Shown here piece after piece: positions 4,252 to 9,051 of a DNA stretch of 9,051 nucleotides. Under the pieces are notes generated by a model that was given only the letters and a program-made list of their open reading frames with translations, searched no databases and had not been told where the DNA came from. The stretch is from an uncultured Eubacteriales bacterium (GTDB lineage Bacteria; Bacillota_A; Clostridia; Oscillospirales; Oscillospiraceae). The DNA is taken from positions 1-9,051 of the forward strand of contig CATIYU010000201.1 of assembly GCA_949739085.1 (NCBI GenBank), read 5' to 3'. How positions within the stretch are numbered: position 1 is the first letter of the stretch; each line of letters begins with the position of its first letter. The position numbers and the translations under genes are program-made.

Positions 4252-7200
4252 GAGCTGGATGGCGTCAGTGTACGGGTGGAAGCGAAGGAGGGCGCTGTCC
4301 CGGAGGGGACGGAGCTGGTTCTTGCCCCGGTGCTGCTGCCGGAGGACGAGGAGATCGGAGACGATATCCGGCGTCTGACGGAGGAGGAGACGGCACTTAT
4401 CCGCGAGGCGGCGCTGGCGGGAGACGATACCCGCGAGGCGGCGATCCTCAAGGTGCTGGATATCTCGCTGTACCACAACGGCGGGGAGATCGAGCCGGTG
4501 GACTCCGTGCGGCTGTTTATGGCGTCGGAGCTGCTGGGCGAGGCGGTATGTCCCGCGATTGTCCACCTGAGCGATGACGGCGCGTCGGAGCTGCTGGACG
4601 TGGAGATCCGGGACGGAGAGTCCCAGATCCTCTTCGGTGAGGACTTCGACGATGAGGCGGAGCTTGAGATCCCCGACGGCATGATGCTGGATGAGGATGG
4701 GAACCTGGTCCCCATTCCCGGGGAGCTTCCCCCGGAGCTGGACGAAAACGGCAATCCCATCGTAAAGGATCCGGAGCTGGATGAGAACGGCAACCCTGTC
4801 GAGAAGGACCCCTCTGAGGAGAATGAGAACGGCGAGCCCGCTGAGAAGGACCCCGCAGAGGGAAATGAGGACGGCGAGCCTGTCGAGAAGGATCCCGCAG
4901 AGGAGAACGAGGACGGCGAGCCCGTCGAAAAGGACCCTGCGGAGGAGAATGAGAGCGGCGAGCCCTCCGAGACTCCCGGTGAGGATGAGGACGAGACCCC
5001 CAAGGAGCCCGATGAGAGCGAAGAGGCGGAGCCCGAGGCTCCCCCCGCAGAGGAGCCGGAGCCTGAGCCGGAACCCGAGCCGGAGCCCGAGGAGCCTCCT
5101 GTGGAGGAGCCCGCCGGGCCGGAGGATACATCCGAGGAGCCGGAGCCCGCGCCCGAGGCGGAGATGGTTACTGATGAGTTCTCTGTGTACGCGATTGTTG
5201 ACCTGCTGCCCAGGCAGGAGGAGCCCGAGGAGGAGAAGATGACCTTCGAGGGCAGCGTGGAGGATATGGACGTATTCGTCACCGCGCCGGCGGCTGCGTT
5301 CCCCGAGGGGACCACAATGGAGCTGGCAATGGTGCCCGTGGAGGAGGTCGAGGCGGCTGTCAACGAGGCCGTGGAGGGCGAGGTCAAGGTCGTCAAGGCC
5401 GTGGATATCACCTTCTACAGCGCCGACGGCGAGGAGATCGAGCCCAGCGAGCCCATCAGCGTGGTCATGAGGCCCCATGAGGAGCTTGCGGAGCTCGCCA
5501 ACGCGGAGAACGACGCCCAGCTGGTCCATATCGGCAAGGAGGAGGCCACGGTGGTGGCCGGCGCCGATGTCAAAGCGGACGAGGTCAGCTTTGCCTCCGG
5601 CGAGTTCTCGACCTACGTTATCGTCATCCCCCTGGGCAAGCCCGGCACCCAGACCTACGAGGGCGGCGGCGTGACCATCACGGTGAGCTACGGCCCCGAG
5701 GCCAACCTGCCCGAGGGCACGGTGCTGGAGGTTGAGGAGCTGGAAGAGGGCTCTGAGGCGTACAGCGAGTACCTTGCCAAGACGCAGAGCGTCCTGAACC
5801 TGGACGCCAGCGTGGTTTCCATGGAGGACGTGAGCCTGGAGGCTCAGCTTGCCGCGCTGCTGGGCGGCGAGCAGAAGATCGAGAAGGCCCGGTTCTTCGA
5901 TATCACCCTGGTATATAACGGCGAGGAGGTCGAGCCGGAGGCCCCGGTGACGGTGGAGATCAAGTACGACGACGCCTCTGAGGCGGGCGAGGGCTTGCAG
6001 ATCGTCCACTTCGCTGAGCAGGCGGACGGCACGGAGAAGCCCGAGATTATTACCCCCGCCGTGGAGGACGGTACTGTTACCTATCAGCAGGAGAGCTTCT
6101 CGGTTGATGCGGTAACGCTTGCGAATGCCTTCGGTAATGCAGGGTGGGTCAAAGATGGCCGTATGGAATTTCATTACGGACGCACAAAAATAGACAATAA
6201 ACCGGTCTTTGAATTAGCGTATTTTGACGGTAATGTGCTTCGGCCTGGGTATGTGCCGACTAATAAGTGGCTGTACTATGGTGATGCTGGCTATCCAGCT
6301 GGAGACGGCGGAGTTTTGCGTCCCGGAACTACCATTGAAAATATTGTCGAGGCTCTGAAAAAAAATCCGAATGCTGGACAGCTGAAAGGAGTTACCATTG
6401 ATTTCATAATGCACGCCACCTATGACGTGAACAATGAGAGTTATGCGGTTCATGGACGTCCTGGCGGTGCTACGGAAATCTGGGATGCAAGCGGACTTGG
6501 AGGCGTCAAAATCACACGTGGCAGCGGGTTTGATGGTTATTTGATTGATATGTATCAGAATACCCCCGCAATGCAGATGAAGGGCAACGTGATCGTTGAT
6601 AACGCTGCGAAACAGATCGGTGCACACTCCGGCTTTGATGAAAACGGTTCGATCAGCCAGCCTGTGGCTATCCAAATCCGGGATGGCGGTCTGCTGATGA
6701 TGATCAATGGCAGTCATATTACAGATAGTACTGGCTCTAATCTTGGCACTGGCGTCCTGCTGACCAGCACTATGGTTTCCGAGGGTTCTGCCTTTAACCC
6801 CAGTACTCAGGGCGGCAATATTGAGATTTTTAACCTCGAAGGCAGTACAGGTGGTACGAGCAGCTATATTACGGGTATGGCTGTAGCAATTGAACAGGAA
6901 TATGGCGAGACGCGGCTCAAGACGGCTGCAAACCCGTTTAGGGGGAATACAGTAGGTGTGGCCCTGCATCATGGCAACTCCATTGGAAAATGGGAGGATC
7001 AAGTTCCCGGTACGTTGCAGGTGCCGGTCTTCCTTCGGGATGTGGAAAAATGGAAATCCGGCGACATTGTGATGAACAGCGGCTATACACCTCCTAAGGT
7101 TCACAAGAGAGTTGTTCCTGCTGATGAGGCAAAACTGATTTTCATGAACGGTCATGATACTACAACTCAAATGGGGTTGGAGTACTATGCCGGAAGCAAA

Positions 7201-9051
7201 GAGGGCGTTTACCCCATTATCCGTTTCTACGTTGGCACAGTGCTGAATACAAGAACCGGAGAGTGGTATAAGACACTTTATGACGCAGTAAACGGAACCA
7301 ATCCTATTAAGATTTCCACGCAGCCTCGACCTGAGGAGGCTATTAAGGATGACGATACCCTTGTCTTTTATGGCAACACCCTTGAGGGCCTGGATATCAA
7401 TATCAATCACAATCTGACAATTCGCTCCTCCAATTCGGGCGAACTGCCAACCGACGACCGTTCTGGCAGTGCCTGCACCGCAATGCTGGATCATTCGACC
7501 ATCACCATTGCTTCCAGCAAAACCGTTACCTTCGAGGGCGGAACCGGTGGCCTGACCCTGGCCGGCAGCAGTGGGGACACCATTGAGAACAACGGCACCC
7601 TGAACCTCCAGGCCGGCGTCACCCTGTGCGATGCCAAGGGAGCTGCGGTGCGTCAGAACGGAGAGTTCCATCTGTACGAGGGTGTAACCTTCCGGGGGAA
7701 TGCTGTTGATACTCGCCTTGAGGCCGATAACCGCTATATCACCCTGGAGACTACGCATCCTGCAACCAGTGTTAGAGTTGAGCTCGCCAACCAGTACAAC
7801 GGACGCGATGTTGTGGTGGCCGGGACAGCTGACAGTATTGGTACGACGCTGGACGAGAGTTACCTGGATCGATTCCCCTTGACGAACATGGAGGAGACGT
7901 TCCAATACGTCTACAACGAGACCGGTGGCCCTGGAGACGTGCGCGTTCTGGAGCTGAAGGAGAACGGCAGCGGGTTTGTGGATGTTCTGGTGCTCGACGA
8001 GGATGACCAGCCGGTTGCAGGTGTAGAAGTTGCAATTGACGGAACCCATTACACGACAGGAGAAGACGGCCATACGGAAAAGGTGAAGTATCAGAAACAA
8101 TCTGAAAACAACACTGTAAACCTGGAGACGCTTCCTGTCGGTTACGAGGACAGCAAGGACAACAGAGGCGAAACTGTTTATAATGTCGTGCCTGCTGATA
8201 ATGGCGAAGACTTCGTTGTAAATGTGACTACTAAAGAGCACGATGAGGATGTGATCTCAGACAACATCCACACCTTCGTCTACAAACTGGCTTCCAAGAA
8301 GCACCCCCTCACCCTGCTGAAAACCGACGCGCAGGGGAACGCACTGGGTGGAGCTGAGTTCACATTCACTGGCGCGGCGGATTCTTCTCCTACGCTTACG
8401 AGTAAGGCGGACGGTCAGATCTGGACTGGTACCCTCAAAGCGGGCGTGTACACTCTGACCGAAACAAAGGCACCTGAGAGCTATAAGAAACCCACTGAGC
8501 CTATTAAAATTACAATAGCAGCCGACGGCAGTGTGACAACCGATGCTGCGGAAACGGATGTCAAAGTTGACAATAAGGCGCACACGGTGACAGTTATCAA
8601 CTTCCCGGCGACAGTAAAGGTCACGCTTATCAAGGTTGAGACAGGCAAGCCGGATAAGAGGCTGGAGGGTGCGGAGTTCCAGTTGAGCGCTTCTGGCTGG
8701 GCTAAGCAAGCAGAGACGGATGCCAATGGTCAAATTGTGTGGAATGATGTCCCGGTGGATAAGGAATACACCCTTACAGAGACAAAAGCACCCAAGGGAT
8801 ACCTTGCTGCGGCTGAATCGGTGACCATCACAATTGAAGATACTGGTGAGATTGTCTGCTCCAGCACTTCCGTAGAGGCTCAAAAGGCGGCGGACGGGAG
8901 TATCACCATCACTGTCACCAACAGTCCTGGCCAGCGTCTCCCCAACACGGGGGGCATAGGCACCCTGCTGTTCACAGCTGCCGGTGCGAGCCTGATGGGC
9001 GCGGCGTTCCTGCTGCTGGCACTCCGGAAGAAGGGCCGTGGACGGGCGTAA
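4102..9051 (+). CDS. Large LPXTG-anchored SpaA/CnaB-type surface protein (putative adhesin)
   Basis: A 1649-residue wall-anchored protein, read from GTG 4102. Residues 1-50 are an export signal with a basic start, a hydrophobic core (24-42) and a TTTYSLVLPAIT motif. Three related modules follow, each with PEGT (67, 401, 537), a DI-[ST]-x-Y-x-G-E-EP type motif (120, 435, 600) and a VH pair. The first is split by a Glu/Pro-rich tract (about 190-353). Residues about 676-1285 are rich in short Asn/Gly/Ser/Thr strands and look like a beta-helix or beta-solenoid, the probable ligand-binding part. A CnaB-like domain without an obvious isopeptide Lys (about 1290-1398) leads into two SpaA-type domains with Lys/Glu/Asn triads (K1407-E1454-N1500; K1511-E1560-N1607), each with a YTLTETKAP E-box. 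The end is LPNTG (1613-1617), a hydrophobic segment and RKKGRGR. It would be exported, trimmed by the neighbouring peptidase and wall-anchored by a sortase encoded elsewhere. No YPK pilin motif is present, so it is more likely a stand-alone adhesin or tip subunit than a pilus backbone. Confidence 0.9.
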   Translation: MKNLVKKVSAYLGASRARKAFVRALAIVVVFTTTYSLVLPAITQTISLAAELDGVSVRVEAKEGAVPEGTELVLAPVLLPEDEEIGDDIRRLTEEETALIREAALAGDDTREAAILKVLDISLYHNGGEIEPVDSVRLFMASELLGEAVCPAIVHLSDDGASELLDVEIRDGESQILFGEDFDDEAELEIPDGMMLDEDGNLVPIPGELPPELDENGNPIVKDPELDENGNPVEKDPSEENENGEPAEKDPAEGNEDGEPVEKDPAEENEDGEPVEKDPAEENESGEPSETPGEDEDETPKEPDESEEAEPEAPPAEEPEPEPEPEPEPEEPPVEEPAGPEDTSEEPEPAPEAEMVTDEFSVYAIVDLLPRQEEPEEEKMTFEGSVEDMDVFVTAPAAAFPEGTTMELAMVPVEEVEAAVNEAVEGEVKVVKAVDITFYSADGEEIEPSEPISVVMRPHEELAELANAENDAQLVHIGKEEATVVAGADVKADEVSFASGEFSTYVIVIPLGKPGTQTYEGGGVTITVSYGPEANLPEGTVLEVEELEEGSEAYSEYLAKTQSVLNLDASVVSMEDVSLEAQLAALLGGEQKIEKARFFDITLVYNGEEVEPEAPVTVEIKYDDASEAGEGLQIVHFAEQADGTEKPEIITPAVEDGTVTYQQESFSVDAVTLANAFGNAGWVKDGRMEFHYGRTKIDNKPVFELAYFDGNVLRPGYVPTNKWLYYGDAGYPAGDGGVLRPGTTIENIVEALKKNPNAGQLKGVTIDFIMHATYDVNNESYAVHGRPGGATEIWDASGLGGVKITRGSGFDGYLIDMYQNTPAMQMKGNVIVDNAAKQIGAHSGFDENGSISQPVAIQIRDGGLLMMINGSHITDSTGSNLGTGVLLTSTMVSEGSAFNPSTQGGNIEIFNLEGSTGGTSSYITGMAVAIEQEYGETRLKTAANPFRGNTVGVALHHGNSIGKWEDQVPGTLQVPVFLRDVEKWKSGDIVMNSGYTPPKVHKRVVPADEAKLIFMNGHDTTTQMGLEYYAGSKEGVYPIIRFYVGTVLNTRTGEWYKTLYDAVNGTNPIKISTQPRPEEAIKDDDTLVFYGNTLEGLDININHNLTIRSSNSGELPTDDRSGSACTAMLDHSTITIASSKTVTFEGGTGGLTLAGSSGDTIENNGTLNLQAGVTLCDAKGAAVRQNGEFHLYEGVTFRGNAVDTRLEADNRYITLETTHPATSVRVELANQYNGRDVVVAGTADSIGTTLDESYLDRFPLTNMEETFQYVYNETGGPGDVRVLELKENGSGFVDVLVLDEDDQPVAGVEVAIDGTHYTTGEDGHTEKVKYQKQSENNTVNLETLPVGYEDSKDNRGETVYNVVPADNGEDFVVNVTTKEHDEDVISDNIHTFVYKLASKKHPLTLLKTDAQGNALGGAEFTFTGAADSSPTLTSKADGQIWTGTLKAGVYTLTETKAPESYKKPTEPIKITIAADGSVTTDAAETDVKVDNKAHTVTVINFPATVKVTLIKVETGKPDKRLEGAEFQLSASGWAKQAETDANGQIVWNDVPVDKEYTLTETKAPKGYLAAAESVTITIEDTGEIVCSSTSVEAQKAADGSITITVTNSPGQRLPNTGGIGTLLFTAAGASLMGAAFLLLALRKKGRGRA
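4735..4971 (+). repeat. Tandem 13-14 residue acidic repeats in the adhesin
   Basis: Five full units and one partial unit follow the pattern acidic-x-(D/N)-E-(N/D)-G-(N/E)-P-x-(E/V)-K-D-P. Examples are ELDENGNPVEKDP, AEGNEDGEPVEKDP and AEENEDGEPVEKDP. The first two units have 13 residues and the later ones 14. Neighbouring units are very similar at DNA level (for example around 4857-4938), so recent duplication and slippage-driven copy-number change are plausible. All units keep the reading frame. Confidence 0.85.
4972..5163 (+). repeat. Glu/Pro-rich low-complexity linker
   Basis: After the tandem units the protein becomes an acidic, Pro-rich tract with a run of Glu-Pro dipeptides (about 5056-5090). 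Such tracts in surface proteins commonly span the cell wall or act as stiff spacers. Its position near the N-terminus, far from the LPNTG anchor, is unlike a classic wall-spanning linker. Confidence 0.8.
5239..5637 (+). other. Adhesin module 2
   Basis: MTFEGSVEDMDVFVTAPA leads into FPEGT (400-404), DITFYSADGEEIEP (435-448), QLVHIG (473-478) and the closing strand FSTYVIVIPLG. The order and spacing of motifs match modules 1 and 3. It is probably a small beta-sandwich; no ligand is known to me. Confidence 0.7.
5650..6126 (+). other. Adhesin module 3
   Basis: TYEGGGVTITVSYG is followed by LPEGT (536-540), DITLVYNGEEVEP (600-612), IVHFAEQADG (634-643) and FSVDAVTLAN. It carries a roughly 35-residue insertion after PEGT compared with module 2 (around SEYLAKTQSVLNLDASVV). 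Its end coincides with a clear change in base composition. Confidence 0.7.
6127..7965 (+). other. Probable beta-helix/beta-solenoid region of the adhesin
   Basis: The region has many short strand-turn units rich in Gly, Asn, Ser and Thr, for example GNVIVDNAAKQIG, VAIQIRDGGLLMMINGSHI, LDININHNLTIRSSNSG and TIENNGTLNLQAGVTLCDA. This resembles right-handed parallel beta-helix proteins such as pectate-lyase-like folds. I see no catalytic signature of a known lyase. Base composition drops here: by hand count 5341-5400 is 41/60 G+C, whereas 6421-6480 is 30/60. Confidence 0.55.
7966..8298 (+). other. CnaB-like domain lacking an evident isopeptide lysine
   Basis: GFVDVLVLDEDDQPVAGVEV opens like a CnaB/carboxypeptidase-regulatory beta-sandwich, with TTGEDGHTEKVKY as the next hairpin. 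The position where SpaA domains carry the bond-forming Lys is occupied by acidic or hydrophobic residues. Probably structural without the internal cross-link. Confidence 0.55.
8299..8610 (+). other. SpaA-type domain with predicted Lys-Asn isopeptide bond
   Basis: Lys1407 (TLLKTDAQG), Glu1454 in the E-box YTLTETKAPE, and Asn1500 (VINFP) are at the positions expected for an intramolecular isopeptide bond. ALGGAEFTFTG is the usual second strand. Confidence 0.8.
8611..8934 (+). other. Second SpaA-type domain with predicted isopeptide bond
   Basis: Lys1511 (LIKVETG), Glu1560 in YTLTETKAPKGY, and Asn1607 (VTNSP) form the expected triad. RLEGAEFQLSA and TDANGQIVWNDVP are standard SpaA strands. It sits directly before the sorting signal. 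Confidence 0.85.
8935..9051 (+). other. LPNTG cell-wall sorting signal
   Basis: LPNTG (nt 8938-8952) is followed by a hydrophobic segment of about 23 residues (IGTLLFTAAGASLMGAAFLLLAL) described here in outline, then the basic tail RKKGRGRA and TAA. This is a complete LPXTG sortase substrate signal. The window ends exactly at the stop codon. Confidence 0.95.

Larger units (their letters stand above)
4261..5217 (+). other. Adhesin module 1, split by an acidic Pro-rich insertion
   Basis: PEGT at residues 67-70, DISLYHNGGEIEP at 120-132 and IVHLSDDG at 153-160 match modules 2 and 3. The strand FSVYAIV that should close the module comes only at about 5179-5199, after the Glu/Pro tract. So the tract is placed inside the module, before its last strand, and not between modules. 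Confidence 0.6.

Noticed and set aside
3916..6174. Long minus-strand open frame opposite the signal peptidase and adhesin genes
   Set aside because: It mirrors the GC-rich, Glu-rich codons of the + strand gene and reads as low-complexity Leu/Arg/Gly sequence with no recognisable domain. The + strand proteins have clear family motifs.
6214..8241. 675-codon minus-strand open frame within the adhesin
   Set aside because: It has no family motif and no plausible ribosome binding site that I could see, and it overlaps a + strand frame with clear surface-protein features continuing through an intact LPNTG signal.
4102..9051. Polymerising pilus backbone subunit
   Set aside because: No YPK-type pilin motif was found and no sortase gene lies in the window. 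SpaA domains and an E-box alone also occur in non-pilus adhesins.

Overview
The window looks like a cell-surface accessory locus from a moderately GC-rich, Gram-positive gut-type Firmicute; an Oscillospiraceae/Clostridia-like host is my inference. The grounds are strong GGAGG-type ribosome binding sites, an LPNTG-anchored SpaA/CnaB-type surface protein, a type I signal peptidase and a BTAD-type regulator. No rRNA, tRNA, CRISPR or transposase was seen.

Layout, all genes on the + strand: (1) the last 15 codons of an upstream gene (1-48), closed off by a very strong terminator (113-151); (2) a complete 281-residue tyrosine recombinase (282-1127); (3) a 298-bp element (1136-1433) made of two perfect 21-bp inverted repeats around a 256-bp segment, which holds an extended -10 promoter now firing leftwards and a rightward rho-independent terminator; (4) a winged-helix/BTAD transcriptional regulator with a C-terminal domain resembling a degenerate GGDEF (1479-2675); (5) a 114-bp gap with direct repeats and a weak-35 extended -10 promoter candidate; (6) a tight group of a 142-residue unrecognised protein (2790-3218), a type I signal peptidase with an unusual coiled-coil N-terminal extension (3215-4072) and a 1649-residue LPXTG surface protein (4102-9051).

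The main point is that the recombinase and the inverted repeats together look like a phase-variation switch (an invertible promoter, or 'inverton'). In the orientation given here the promoter points away from the regulator and the terminator blocks read-through from the recombinase gene, so the locus reads as OFF. Inverting 1157-1412 would aim the promoter at the regulator and turn the terminator away, giving ON. The regulator may then activate the signal peptidase/adhesin operon through the gap at 2676-2789. The repeats, promoter and terminator are read directly from the sequence. That inversion occurs, and that the neighbouring recombinase does it, is inference.

The adhesin is a mosaic. A GC-rich acidic N-terminal half holds three copies of one module, the first split by a Glu/Pro-rich repeat tract. 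It is joined at about 6127 to a less GC-rich, probably beta-solenoid region, followed by CnaB/SpaA-like stalk domains with intact isopeptide triads and an LPNTG sorting signal. No sortase is present in the window.
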